Source: a virus
DNA length: 40,979 nt
IMG/VR virus record: IMGVR_UViG_3300031918_000064
Coordinates: 1 to 40,979 of that record
Strand: one strand, 5' to 3'
Made by a program: the position numbers and the translations under genes. How positions within the stretch are numbered: position 1 is the first letter of the stretch; each line of letters starts with the position of its first letter. Positions 30,931-39,594 of the stretch are shown piece by piece. The notes below the pieces were generated by a model. The model had not been told where the DNA came from, searched no databases, and saw nothing but the letters and a program-made list of their open reading frames with translations.

Positions 30931-32904
30931 TTAGTTTGGCACGTCCAAAGTGGTCCGGCTCTCTTCAATCCAATATTGGCCATCGTAGCGGAAGGTGATG
31001 GACCGGGAACATGTGGAGGCCGGCTGGGTCCAGGCAGCCATCTTGAAAATGGCGTTCCAGGTGGCCGTTCCCAGAACACCGGCGCTGGTGTTTCGAATGC
31101 ACACCGTGATAGCCTGACCGCTGGCCGGATTGGACGGCGCATTGAGCGTGAAAGCCGTTGTATTATTAGCATTGATCTGGAAGCGCCGGCCAGCGGAAGC
31201 GTCGATGGTCACAGAAGCAGAGTAGGTGGGGAACACAAGCTTCTCCACCAGGGGGCCGTTCAGTGTGGCAACTCCATTTTGGTCGATGACAAAACGATCG
31301 GTAAGGCCCCCTCCGTCTATCTTTACCTGCATGGCCCACTTGCCCCCAGCAGTTCCGCTCCGGGTTGCGTTGCATCTGGCAACGTTGTCGTAGTTTACGT
31401 CCGCAATCCAATCAGTGGTGGCCGCCCCACCGGCTGCGGGATTGCACAGCACTAAGTGATTCTGTGCCACGCCGATGGAATTGTTGGGGTCCCGCCAGAT
31501 GATAAGATTACCCGCACCCGCATCGTTAGGAGTCTGTGGGTTGATTACACTGGAGGTGCCAAAGACTGTGTTGTAGTTGGCACCAGATTCCAGACGCACC
31601 CCACCGCTGCCATTGACCTCAGCATACGTAGACAGGAACTTGTGCCCACGGGCGCTGGTCTGAAGCCGGATACCATAACCATTGGTGATCGTGCCTGACC
31701 GATCCCGGCCATTGCTTTGCGCAACCACGTTTACAAAAACGCAATCAATGGCATTGCCGATCCTTAATCCATCACTGTAGTTCTGATAAAAGTCACCGTG
31801 GACTAGTATCCCAGCATTGACATCGGGCTCACCAAGGGGGAACGTTACTCCCGTGGTGGTATTGGTATTGTTTACCCACAATCCAATGCCTTGGTTATAG
31901 TAGCTATACAAGGCCTCGATACGCCAGCAGTTGGCATTGATTACGTGAGCACCCGACTCGGTTGCACCGATGTAGAAGCCATCTCCACCATGGTTTGTTA
32001 CGCTGATCGCCCCGCCATTAAACCGGCTACCAGTAACTTGGATACCTCCACCGGAGCGCCCAACCACGCAATCGTATTGGACCCCATCGGTTCCCGAGTC
32101 GTCGCCACTGAACAAGAATCCCAAGCCGTTGAAATCCTTGAGAAAGCAGGAGTGGCTCCGGCCGGTGGTCTGGTAGTCACTCGTGATTCCGTCTCCCTGG
32201 AGAATCACGTGGCTGGGAATGGTAATCTGGGCTGTATATCGGAATAACCCAACCACATAGAGGGGGCGTTTATTGGCCGATGCCGCAGTCACAGCGGCAA
32301 TAATTGCAGGCGTATCGTCCGCAACCCCATTGCCCACGCCTCCAAAATCCTGAATGCTGAGCCGCTCGGACAACTTGGCGGTTAGCACCTGACCTGTGGC
32401 CCCAGTGTAGGGCGCGAGATATCCAACCAGAGACGCCCCCTGCCCTGTGACGGGGGAAGCGAGATTAGAAAAGGGGATAAGATCGGGAAAATCAGAGGCA
32501 GTGAGGTGAAGATCAACACCGGATTTACCCTGAATCGATTGAATAACACCAGGAGTGCCAATGGATCCAGGATTCCCTTGGTCGCCCTTTTCACCTTTAA
32601 GCCCTTGTGGGCCTGGAGCCCCTGGGATCCCAGGGACCTGCCCCACGGCAACCCCGGGGATATCGACTTCGTAATACCCGGGACGGGTCACCTTTTCCGT
32701 CACGATCTGCGGAACCCCGCAGTAGGTATACTTGCCAGTCGAATCGGTGAAGAAAGGATTGGAGAGAGGGACCATCCCCGCTTCATCCTCAAAAATGGAA
32801 ACCGGAGCAAGCGTATCGTTGTTCAAGACAGCGATGCTTGCCCCGGAAATGCCGCGACCTTCGGTATCCAGAACCCATTCCGTGCGGCGGTAGTAGTTGG
32901 GCAT
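30931..32904 (-). CDS. Tailspike/fibre with collagen-like segment and pectate-lyase beta-helix
   Basis: The 657-aa protein starts after GGAGGGACCC. Residues 1-80 are an N-terminal beta domain ('YYRRTEWVLDTEGRGISGAS') that attaches to the virion. Residues 92-118 are nine Gly-X-Y triplets ('GIPGAPGPQGLKGEKGDQGN' and onward), which can form a collagen-like triple helix. From about 180 there is the pectate-lyase-type start 'LSIQDFGGVGNGVADDTPAI', followed by right-handed beta-helix repeats to about 500. The last 150 residues form a C-terminal domain probably for trimer locking. It should bind, and may cut, a surface polysaccharide of the host. Catalytic residues cannot be placed. Confidence 0.9.
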   Translation of the reverse strand: MPNYYRRTEWVLDTEGRGISGASIAVLNNDTLAPVSIFEDEAGMVPLSNPFFTDSTGKYTYCGVPQIVTEKVTRPGYYEVDIPGVAVGQVPGIPGAPGPQGLKGEKGDQGNPGSIGTPGVIQSIQGKSGVDLHLTASDFPDLIPFSNLASPVTGQGASLVGYLAPYTGATGQVLTAKLSERLSIQDFGGVGNGVADDTPAIIAAVTAASANKRPLYVVGLFRYTAQITIPSHVILQGDGITSDYQTTGRSHSCFLKDFNGLGFLFSGDDSGTDGVQYDCVVGRSGGGIQVTGSRFNGGAISVTNHGGDGFYIGATESGAHVINANCWRIEALYSYYNQGIGLWVNNTNTTTGVTFPLGEPDVNAGILVHGDFYQNYSDGLRIGNAIDCVFVNVVAQSNGRDRSGTITNGYGIRLQTSARGHKFLSTYAEVNGSGGVRLESGANYNTVFGTSSVINPQTPNDAGAGNLIIWRDPNNSIGVAQNHLVLCNPAAGGAATTDWIADVNYDNVARCNATRSGTAGGKWAMQVKIDGGGLTDRFVIDQNGVATLNGPLVEKLVFPTYSASVTIDASAGRRFQINANNTTAFTLNAPSNPASGQAITVCIRNTSAGVLGTATWNAIFKMAAWTQPASTCSRSITFRYDGQYWIEESRTTLDVPN

Positions 32905-32917
32905 GGGTCCCTCCGAT

Positions 32918-33343
32918 TTAGTTCACGATGCTATTTGCCCCTTCGCTCGGGCCCGGGAGAGTGCGATGCGCCTGCTCGTCACGGAACTTCGCGTAGTCCT
33001 GATATGATACCTCTTCGATCACTTCCGGGATATAGCGCCGGGTGATCCTGGGGAAGTAGGGAATGCTGCGCTGGAACGGGGCGAAGCGGGCGATCATCTG
33101 CCGGATCTTCGTGTCCTTCAGGGCTTCGATGGCCCATTCGGGAAGGATGATTTCCTGGTCCCGGTGAAAATGCAGGGCTGGGTGGATGGTATCGTTGACG
33201 TAGACCCAGGCCGACTCGTCCGGATGGGTGGAAACGGTGCAGCGGAAGTAGCGCTCCTGGGACTGGTCCGGACGCTTCAGGTCCGTGTAGAGGGTCTTGT
33301 CGTCCTTCAGGGCGATGGTGTGATGAACGGGCTGTTCGGCCAT
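32918..33343 (-). CDS. 141-aa protein after the capsid gene
   Basis: The ATG has GGGAGCC upstream. The product is beta-rich at the start ('QERYFRCTVSTHPDESAWVY', 'DTIHPALHFHRDQEIILPEW') and basic/helical later ('IRQMIARFAPFQRSIPYFPR'). I know of no family, though a small protein in this position is common in N4-gp56-type phages. It lies just past the capsid terminator, so expression depends on read-through or another promoter. Possible roles are head completion or decoration. Confidence 0.65.
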   Translation of the reverse strand: MAEQPVHHTIALKDDKTLYTDLKRPDQSQERYFRCTVSTHPDESAWVYVNDTIHPALHFHRDQEIILPEWAIEALKDTKIRQMIARFAPFQRSIPYFPRITRRYIPEVIEEVSYQDYAKFRDEQAHRTLPGPSEGANSIVN

Positions 33344-33353
33344 GTCAGGCTCC

Positions 33354-33386
33354 CATAAAAGGGGCCGGGGGCTTCATGCCCCCGGC
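33354..33386 (-). terminator. Terminator after the major capsid gene
   Basis: On the minus strand GCCGGGGGC-ATGAA-GCCCCCGGC forms a perfect 9-bp stem followed by CCCTTTT. It lies 15 bases after the capsid stop. Partial termination here would make capsid mRNA more abundant than the tail genes downstream. Confidence 0.85.
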
Positions 33387-33400
33387 GCATTGAACTTCGC

Positions 33401-34456
33401 TTACGCGGTCACCCCGTGCTCGACCCGCTTCATCCAGGCATCGTTGAGGATGCCGGAGCCGCAGGTGGCCTTCCAGCCCAGGGTCGTATACTGGCCCAGG
33501 GGATCGGCCTTGTCGCGCTGGCTGGCCGGGATGTAGATGGTCTCACCGCTGTTCGGGCCCAGCTTGACCACGGCGTAGGCTTCCTTCCCGACGACCAGCA
33601 GCGCATTCACGCTGGTAGCGCTACCAGAGGTCAGGAGGCCGGTCGCCGGGCTGGTGCTACCCACACCACCGAACTGCTTGCACTGGGTCGTGCTGACGAA
33701 GCGGATGGCCCGGAACGAGCCGACTTCACCAGGCAAAAGGTCATCGACGTGACCATAGCGCTCGACCGGGGTGTAGCCCTTGGCGGAACCGATGATGGTC
33801 TCCAGGTCGAACCGGCCATAGGCATTGGTGATGCCGATGTAGGCCGGGCGAACGGCGTTGGACCCGATGTCCGTGGATCCCTTGATCATGCCCTTGAAGA
33901 CCACGGCGTTGGCGTTCTCCAGGTCCCGGATAACCTTGCCCAGGGCCACATCGTTCAGGCGGCCGTTGACGAGGTTGCGGGAGGCGACCAGTGCACCCAC
34001 ATCGTCGCCGAGGCGAGCGAAGTTGGTGCCGGCAATGATGCCTTCGCGGTAGTAGGCATCCATGGTCTGGGCCATGTTCTCCGAGTTGCGCTTCATGAGG
34101 TTTTCGTCCACGTCCACTTCGTTGATCCATTCGGCGAGGTCCGAATACTGGAAATACTGGCCGAGCTGGACGGTGACGACCGAAACATCGGTGACGGTAG
34201 GCGCAGTGTTGTCAGGGACGACGCCTTCGACCAGGACACGAGAAGGTGTGGTGCCGGCCGGAGTATCCGCACCATCAAGCGGTGCGATGCGCTCATAGCG
34301 CCGAAACTTGATGGTCTTGGAGTTCTTGGCCGGAATGGTGAAGGGCTCACCGTAATTGGCGTGGACGCACAGGGGCTGCGCGACCGAAAGGCCCTTCCGA
34401 TTCACGTAGACCGTGATCGGAGCGACAGAACTAGTGGTAGTGGTAGCACGTGCCAT
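33401..34456 (-). CDS. Major capsid protein, N4-gp56 family
   Basis: The 351-aa protein has family features: an N-terminal arm ('ITVYVNRKGLSVAQPLC'), 'TIKFRRYERIAPL', 'LGQYFQYSDLAEWINEVDVD', 'RFVSTTQCKQFGGVG', and an end 'QYTTLGWKATCGSGILNDAW'. These belong to the HK97-fold capsid family named after N4 gp56. It builds the icosahedral shell. It follows the scaffold-like gene and is followed by a strong hairpin terminator, which fits a highly expressed product. AAAGGAA lies upstream of the ATG. Confidence 0.93.
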   Translation of the reverse strand: MARATTTTSSVAPITVYVNRKGLSVAQPLCVHANYGEPFTIPAKNSKTIKFRRYERIAPLDGADTPAGTTPSRVLVEGVVPDNTAPTVTDVSVVTVQLGQYFQYSDLAEWINEVDVDENLMKRNSENMAQTMDAYYREGIIAGTNFARLGDDVGALVASRNLVNGRLNDVALGKVIRDLENANAVVFKGMIKGSTDIGSNAVRPAYIGITNAYGRFDLETIIGSAKGYTPVERYGHVDDLLPGEVGSFRAIRFVSTTQCKQFGGVGSTSPATGLLTSGSATSVNALLVVGKEAYAVVKLGPNSGETIYIPASQRDKADPLGQYTTLGWKATCGSGILNDAWMKRVEHGVTA

Positions 34457-34473
34457 GGCGAATTTCCTTTGGG

Positions 34474-35199
34474 TTATCCCCGATTCCTGGCCATGCGCTG
34501 GGCAGCGATCTTTGCTTCTGCTTTGGCGAAGTCGGCGTCGGACATGGTGCTGTAATCAGGGCTCTGAACGACCGTTCCCAGAGGCGTTCCGGCTCCACGG
34601 CCTTCAAGAACCGAGCGATTGGCCAGTTCTTTCGAAGCAGGGATGGCGGAGACATCGGCCGGATGCGCTGTTCGAAGCGCATTGGCCGTCTGGACGACGG
34701 CAATGGGGGTAAAATAGGCGCGTCGAATGGCAGGATCACGCGGGACGCCCAGCTGATCCAGTTCTGCATGGATGGTTTCGGCGATCTGGCCCTTGATCTG
34801 CTCGAAATTGGGCACATGCTGCAAAATGTAGCCCTTTTCGACCTGATTCTGGGTGTGATTGACGATCCCATTCACTTGGGAGCGAAGGTTCTCGATTTCG
34901 GGGCCCAGAATGGCCTTCACGATGGGGGTTGCCCCTTCGAGAATGTCTTTCGGGATCTCCGGGCCAGTCTGGGCAGGGGCTTTGGCGGCGTCCTGACGAA
35001 GAATCTGGTTGAGAAGTTCGCGGCTGGCCGTTTCAGAGGCCATGAGGCGCTGTTCCAGGGGCGACGGGCCGGTGGGAACAGGGGTGGGAACTGCCGCAGG
35101 AACAGGCTGGACTTCTTCCGCAGAGGTTTCATCGGCCTCCGGGTTGGTGTCCTGGGCTTCAAGGGCTTCAGACTGCCCTAGTTCAAGATCGTCTGGCAT
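34474..35199 (-). CDS. Scaffold-like protein
   Basis: The 241-aa product has a very acidic, Pro-rich N-terminus ('DLELGQSEALEAQDTNPEAD', then 'AAVPTPVPTGPSPLEQRL'), a helical middle ('PIVKAILGPEIENLRSQVNG', then 'IVNHTQNQVEKGYILQHV'), and a basic C-terminal helix ('DADFAKAEAKIAAQRMARNR'). Together with its place just before the capsid gene, this is the normal look of a scaffolding protein whose C-terminus binds capsid. No protease motif is seen. GTGGAGG precedes the ATG. Confidence 0.78.
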   Translation of the reverse strand: MPDDLELGQSEALEAQDTNPEADETSAEEVQPVPAAVPTPVPTGPSPLEQRLMASETASRELLNQILRQDAAKAPAQTGPEIPKDILEGATPIVKAILGPEIENLRSQVNGIVNHTQNQVEKGYILQHVPNFEQIKGQIAETIHAELDQLGVPRDPAIRRAYFTPIAVVQTANALRTAHPADVSAIPASKELANRSVLEGRGAGTPLGTVVQSPDYSTMSDADFAKAEAKIAAQRMARNRG

Positions 35200-35225
35200 A
35201 AAGCCTCCACTAAGATGATAGAAGT

Positions 35226-35519
35226 TTAATCCTGATTGCCTTTGTCCGCACTCTTTTGTTTCCGCTCGTCAAGGATAAGCCTGGTCTCCATGGCCCGAAC
35301 GAATTCATCAAGAGCCCATTGGCCGCCGTCCTGGAAGGCTCTCCGGATTGCCCATCCCTCCACCGCCACCTCCGAGGGAAGGATGGGGCCCCTGAGCTTG
35401 GAGGCTTGGGACTCCAGGAAGGCTTTGCACACCACCCATGCCGGACTGGCCAGAAACTGACTGAGAAGGGCCCTGCCCTCCGGGGTTGCCCACATTTCCG
35501 TTTTGAATCGCTGCTGCAT
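35226..35519 (-). CDS. 97-aa protein overlapping the end of the portal gene
   Basis: A perfect AGGAGGCGATCG site precedes the ATG at 35519. The product looks like a real folded protein: 'KTEMWATPEGRALLSQFLAS', then 'PAWVVCKAFLESQASKLRG', then 'WALDEFVRAMETRLILDERK'. The first 212 bases of the gene (35308-35519) lie inside the portal gene in another frame. The portal there encodes a Gly/Pro/Ser-rich low-complexity tail, so the overlapping frame has probably shaped it. The function is unknown. It may be a head-assembly factor because of its position before the scaffold gene. Confidence 0.72.
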   Translation of the reverse strand: MQQRFKTEMWATPEGRALLSQFLASPAWVVCKAFLESQASKLRGPILPSEVAVEGWAIRRAFQDGGQWALDEFVRAMETRLILDERKQKSADKGNQD

Positions 35520-37266
35520 CGATCGCCTCCTGTCTGACCTGTTCATCCGATTTCCAGAACCTACTTGCCGCATCCTTCAGACCGGCCATCTCAAAAAGTT
35601 CCGACCCATATTTCACCGGGTCAAGCCGCTGCTGGCAAGCCGGAATGGCCAACAGAGACGATGTGATCTGGACCAGCTGGCCAAGCCGCTGGGTATTATT
35701 CATCATCTGGGAAGACCCGATGCAATAGATATCGAATTCCCCGGCAATGGAATCCCGATCAATCCGCTTCGAGGCAGGCCGATCAGTGGGATTGAGCGGA
35801 TGGGTAACCCGCACCCATACCGCTTCTCCAAGCAGCTGCTGGAGAAGACTGATCTCCTGCCGGACCACGGTATTAATGGTCTGTTCCAGCTCTTCCACCA
35901 TGTCCGTGCCCCGGGCATTGCCGTTGCTGGCCACAAGACTGGTCTCCGTGGCCGAACGCTCACCGCCCGTGTTCATATCGGTAATGGAACCGAATGCCTC
36001 ACTCACTTCTGCCTTGAGAAGTGCCACTTCATGGAAGCCATCCATGGCCTTGTCCGGCACCTCGAATGGTTCAGGCTTGGCCGTGGTGTAGGGGAAGAGC
36101 GCCCCCGGGAAGGCCTCGAATTCGTCGGGGTCGAACAAGCCATCCGGGTGATAGAACCACATGGGATTAACAGCCATGGCATGAGCCACGATGCTCTGGT
36201 TGAAGCGCTCCAGGATCGCATCATGCAGCCCCACACACCGCTCGACCAGCCCCGCTCCATACGGTTCACCCGGGCGCGGAAGCAGCTGGTAGAGGCCGCA
36301 GGGCATCATGCCATGTTCGAAGGGCAGGGGCTCCAGGCGCAGCAGCGTCGTGCGATTGGCAATGACTGCCACGTGATTGTAGAGGATCACCGGCTCGGTA
36401 TCGCCCTCGAACGTCACTGGAATATCCCCGTAGCATTCGATCACCTCGACCTTATCCTTGCCCTCGTAGTCGCCAGAGAGGCCCAGGGCGACCTTCTCCT
36501 GCTGCTTCATGGCATCGGAGGCCTCGGCATTGGACGCAGGGGTGATGTTCTCCGTGTTCTCGTAGACCTTGTATCCGGCCTCGTTCTCGTCACCCATGGC
36601 CTTGATATAACTGGGATCGCGGAAGAACCTACGCATACGCAGGCTCCGGTCCGGGTCCTCCGGCCAGGGATCGTGAATGTAGTCGTAGATCGAGGTCACA
36701 AAGAAGTCGGGCCCGGCATAGGTCACCATGGGCTTGGTCGGAATGAGCATGGGAGGCGGCTGAGTGCCAGCGTCCTGTGCAGCGATGATGCGTTGTTCCA
36801 GTTCGCCCAGGGCCTTCTGATCAGGAATGGAGGTCTTGCGCACCGTCCAGTTGACGGACCAGGGCGAGTTCCCGGTGATGATGGCCTGCTTCACCATCTT
36901 GCGCAGCTCGCGCTTGAAGTGGTTCTTCATGTGGGCCCAGCGCAGCAGCGCATTGGCGTCGTCCGCCTGCCCTTGGGAATCGGCATTGCGGGCGAGCACC
37001 GACACGAAACTATCGCTGGGCATCGCTGCTTTAATCAGGAGCGCAGATACCGTATCCACGGCATTCTCGATCACCGGATGGTAATAGCGCTCCATTGATC
37101 CAGTCCCCTGGTTGATCATGGCCCCACCGGGCCAACGGCTATAGGCGCGGAAGAAGCACTCCTGCCATAGCTTTTCCAGGTTGATACGATTCGCCTTCCA
37201 CCGCGTGTGATGATCCACGATGAATTGCACCACCTGATCCTGGGCCACACCTGGAAGGATGCTCAT
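35308..37266 (-). CDS. Portal (head-tail connector) protein
   Basis: The 652-aa protein starts after GGAGGCAGGC. Features of podovirus portals are seen: 'RINLEKLWQECFFRAYSRWP', 'VIENAVDTVSALLIKAAMPS', 'HFKRELRKMVKQAIITGNSP', 'YGDIPVTFEGD', 'LLRLEPLPFEHGMMPCGLYQ', and 'GAGLVERCVGLHDAILERFN'. It forms the ring for DNA entry and exit. The last 75 residues are Gly/Gln/Pro-rich and probably disordered. They overlap the next gene. It overlaps the terminase stop by four bases (ATGA), giving the usual terminase-portal order. Confidence 0.9.
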   Translation of the reverse strand: MSILPGVAQDQVVQFIVDHHTRWKANRINLEKLWQECFFRAYSRWPGGAMINQGTGSMERYYHPVIENAVDTVSALLIKAAMPSDSFVSVLARNADSQGQADDANALLRWAHMKNHFKRELRKMVKQAIITGNSPWSVNWTVRKTSIPDQKALGELEQRIIAAQDAGTQPPPMLIPTKPMVTYAGPDFFVTSIYDYIHDPWPEDPDRSLRMRRFFRDPSYIKAMGDENEAGYKVYENTENITPASNAEASDAMKQQEKVALGLSGDYEGKDKVEVIECYGDIPVTFEGDTEPVILYNHVAVIANRTTLLRLEPLPFEHGMMPCGLYQLLPRPGEPYGAGLVERCVGLHDAILERFNQSIVAHAMAVNPMWFYHPDGLFDPDEFEAFPGALFPYTTAKPEPFEVPDKAMDGFHEVALLKAEVSEAFGSITDMNTGGERSATETSLVASNGNARGTDMVEELEQTINTVVRQEISLLQQLLGEAVWVRVTHPLNPTDRPASKRIDRDSIAGEFDIYCIGSSQMMNNTQRLGQLVQITSSLLAIPACQQRLDPVKYGSELFEMAGLKDAASRFWKSDEQVRQEAIDAAAIQNGNVGNPGGQGPSQSVSGQSGMGGVQSLPGVPSLQAQGPHPSLGGGGGGMGNPESLPGRRPMGS

Positions 37267-38726
37267 GCCTGCCTCCGGCCCATGAATGCACGACGGGCTC
37301 TCTCATTACGATTATGCAGCTTATCCCTCATTTCGGCCAATTGCTTTGTTTCAAGAACGGTCAGGTTGCGGCAGAGCCGATACTTCAAGGCATCCAGCCC
37401 ATGGTCGGAACAGCGCTCGTCCCACACTTCACCATTCTTGGGATCGTGCTGGATGCTCTCGATCTCCTTGATCAGGAAGCGGCAATTGTCATGGATCTTC
37501 AAACGGGTGCGGCCATTCACCACTTTCAAGGCCTCCCGGATGATGAAGGACTTCTTCTCACCCTGCTTCATGGCCTTGGAGAAGGGCAACCCCTTCAGCT
37601 CAAAGATCCCCGCGATCGTGTCATCGTTCCCTTCATTGCTGAAGCAAGCTGAATCCAGATAGCGTTCCTGCACGAATTCCTGAGCCTCCCGCTCGATCCT
37701 CAGGATGCCATCGGCCACGGTCGATGCATTCTCCCCGGTTCCCAGGGTCCAGTCTTCCTCGTCTCTTCCTGTGTATTCGCGGTATACATGCAGCTCCCCG
37801 TTCGGCGCATCTGCCGTCCAGAGGAAGTGGTAGGGCCGATAGGTTCCCCAGTCCCCACCCATGGAGCGGGCCCAGTCGGGCGGGATCGGGAAGTGCTTGA
37901 CCACATGCACCCGGGCATCGAATTCGGTGAAGAACATGCCGTCCATGGAATCCCAGGACCCATAGAGAAGCGCTTTGCGCTCGGCCTCCGGCAGCATCAT
38001 CAGGTTACGCACATAGGCCGTATTCGAAAGGAACTGGTTGTCAGCCACGGTCGAAGGGATGTGCCGGCAGGACAGCACCGCTGTGCGATCCACACCCTTG
38101 TCATCCATGAATTGGACCTGCCTAGGGAATACCCCGCCATTGGGCGCGGGCGTCACGTAGCGCCCCTTGATCCATGCCATGCCGGGGCCCTTGGGATTGC
38201 TGGTATAGGCCTGCTGCAAAGGATAATCCTTGGGCGAACGGATGCGGCTCATGAGCCAATCGAACTGTCTGGCCGTGGGGTGGTGCTGCACTTCATCCCC
38301 GATCACCATGGCCCATGATCGGCCCTGATACTGGAGGTGATCGTCCATGCCCTCCATGTAGCCGATTTCCAGGCTGGACCCGGTGGGCAGGGTGATGCGC
38401 TTCTCTGATTCCTTCCACACCGCGCCGGCTGGAAGGAACATTTCCTTGGCCAGGGCCACGATCTCCCGGGCCTGGGGGAAGGTGCGCCGGATCGCCAGGG
38501 AATCGTAGCCTGGCATCACCGTGCCCCGGGCCGCCCAAGACAGCAGCGCGCCACGGGTCTTCCCCGAACCAGCACCCCCGCCTGAGAATACGATGTCCTC
38601 CATGGCTGAGATTTGCTCGACCTGCTTATCCAGCAGGATCCCACCGCTGTAGATGCGGGCGACCTCCAGCAGAGCCTGGATGCGCTGGGCCTCGGACAGG
38701 GTGGAGAGGCAGCCCCAGTTACTCAT
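37263..38726 (-). CDS. Terminase large subunit
   Basis: The 487-aa motor has an ATPase domain with Walker A 'GGAGSGKT' (50-57) and Walker B 'WAMVIGDEVQH' (D144, E145), with 'TSNPKGPG' as coupling motif III. The nuclease domain has 'MGGDWGTYRPYHFLW', then 'RYLDSACFSNEGND', and 'DHGLDALKYR' carrying the final acidic residue. It packages DNA into the head and cuts concatemers. Length and gene order (small subunit, large subunit, portal) are standard. It overlaps the small subunit by 8 bases. Confidence 0.95.
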   Translation of the reverse strand: MSNWGCLSTLSEAQRIQALLEVARIYSGGILLDKQVEQISAMEDIVFSGGGAGSGKTRGALLSWAARGTVMPGYDSLAIRRTFPQAREIVALAKEMFLPAGAVWKESEKRITLPTGSSLEIGYMEGMDDHLQYQGRSWAMVIGDEVQHHPTARQFDWLMSRIRSPKDYPLQQAYTSNPKGPGMAWIKGRYVTPAPNGGVFPRQVQFMDDKGVDRTAVLSCRHIPSTVADNQFLSNTAYVRNLMMLPEAERKALLYGSWDSMDGMFFTEFDARVHVVKHFPIPPDWARSMGGDWGTYRPYHFLWTADAPNGELHVYREYTGRDEEDWTLGTGENASTVADGILRIEREAQEFVQERYLDSACFSNEGNDDTIAGIFELKGLPFSKAMKQGEKKSFIIREALKVVNGRTRLKIHDNCRFLIKEIESIQHDPKNGEVWDERCSDHGLDALKYRLCRNLTVLETKQLAEMRDKLHNRNERARRAFMGRRQA

Positions 38727-39102
38727 CCCCGGCCTCGATCGTTTCCTGTTCGATCACCTTCATGTCCGGGGGCGGGGCACCCAAGGTGCCAAGCGCCACG
38801 ATGATTGCAGAGATGATGGGGTTGGAAGACATGTCCTGCTTCTTCACGCCGCCCAGACCACCGATCTTGGCGATGCGCTCGACACCCTGGGAACCGAGCG
38901 TCTTCACGTCCTCCGGGGTCAGGGAGTTCATCCAATGCTCGGTAATGATCTTGGACTTCTCTTCCAATGAAGCATTGGCCTTGCCAAGCGTTTGCAGCAG
39001 CGGCTTTCCGTCAGGCGGCTGCGCGGAACGATCCTTGTTAATCGACGAAAAGCCCAGGGCCTTCAGCCGATCAGGATCACCACCGAGCGAGATTGAGGAC
39101 AT
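38719..39102 (-). CDS. 127-aa protein, putative terminase small subunit
   Basis: I chose the ATG at 39102. Longer frames run through a terminator and look non-coding. The product has helices 'TLGKANASLEEKSKIITEHW', then 'MNSLTPEDVKTLGSQGVERI' and a short C-terminal acidic tail ('MKVIEQETIEAGDE'), which would suit binding to the large subunit. It directly precedes and overlaps the large terminase gene. I see no clear helix-turn-helix, so the assignment rests mostly on position. An AAAGGGGTT site precedes the start. Confidence 0.7.
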   Translation of the reverse strand: MSSISLGGDPDRLKALGFSSINKDRSAQPPDGKPLLQTLGKANASLEEKSKIITEHWMNSLTPEDVKTLGSQGVERIAKIGGLGGVKKQDMSSNPIISAIIVALGTLGAPPPDMKVIEQETIEAGDE

Positions 39103-39166
39103 GAGAGGAACCCCTTTGAAGATAAATATAAACGCATTCGGGCTGGAGGCAGATCCCTTTTCACAG

Positions 39167-39193
39167 AAAAAGAAAACCCCTCCGGAGAGGGGT
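39167..39193 (-). terminator. Terminator after the first minus-strand gene
   Basis: On the minus strand ACCCCTC-TCCG-GAGGGGT is followed by TTTCTTTTT. It lies between the leader gene and the terminase genes. Either expression of the structural operon involves read-through or a further promoter lies between 39103 and 39166. I saw no convincing promoter there. Confidence 0.85.
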
Positions 39194-39214
39194 CTTGGGA
39201 GGATGTGATCTGGA

Positions 39215-39520
39215 TCACAGAGCCGGACAGCCGTCCTCGGATTCCCGGACCAGGGGCCCGGCCTCGGCCGTGGCCAGGGCTCGCTCCGCGGTGTCCTCGA
39301 CTTCGGCGGCCTTCTTCGCCTCAGCAGCCTTGCGCTTGACCGTGGCGTCGGCGACTTCCTTGGAGGTGGCCTTGCGGACATCACGGGAGGGGAAGCTGGC
39401 CTTCTTGCCGACCACGGTGTAGGTGAAGCCACGGCCCTGCACCTTGCAGGTCTTCACGGGGAAGACGCCACGGATGCCGGCAATGACGACGTTGGTTCCA
39501 GGGTTGATCTTGTCAGCCAT
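39215..39520 (-). CDS. 101-aa protein, first gene of the minus arm
   Basis: AGGAGCC precedes the ATG. The N-terminal half is a small beta domain ('NPGTNVVIAGIRGVFPVKTC', then 'KVQGRGFTYTVVGKKASFPS'). The C-terminal half is a charged Ala/Lys/Glu helix ('DATVKRKAAEAKKAAEVEDT'). It is transcribed from a good promoter and bounded by a terminator, so it may be produced separately and in large amounts. It could be a nucleic-acid-binding or capsid-decoration protein. I recognise no family. Confidence 0.72.
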   Translation of the reverse strand: MADKINPGTNVVIAGIRGVFPVKTCKVQGRGFTYTVVGKKASFPSRDVRKATSKEVADATVKRKAAEAKKAAEVEDTAERALATAEAGPLVRESEDGCPAL

Positions 39521-39565
39521 GATTGGCTCCTTTGGGATAGGTGTGAGCAGTAGGGCTCAAGGAGA

Positions 39566-39594
39566 AGGGTAATGCAATGAGGCAGGAGTGTCAA
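39566..39594 (-). promoter_or_regulatory. Sigma-70-like promoter of the minus arm
   Basis: On the minus strand a perfect TTGACA (39589-39594) is followed, after 17 bases, by TACCCT (39566-39571). It lies about 50 bases before the first minus-strand gene and is the most convincing promoter of the late arm. Confidence 0.75.

Noticed and set aside
33416-34555. Long plus-strand frame of 379 codons opposite the major capsid gene
   Set aside because: It is exactly antisense to a well-supported capsid gene. High GC content makes such shadow frames common, and the product shows no coherent family features.
35503-37098. 531-codon plus-strand frame opposite the portal gene
   Set aside because: It is antisense to the portal gene, with a His/Gly-rich composition typical of reversed GC-rich coding DNA. 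There is no ribosome binding site.
38719-39432. Long form of the putative small terminase (237 codons)
   Set aside because: The first 110 codons read through a strong terminator and the antisense of the leader gene's frame, giving Arg/Pro/Ser-rich sequence. The ATG at 39102 gives a compact product.
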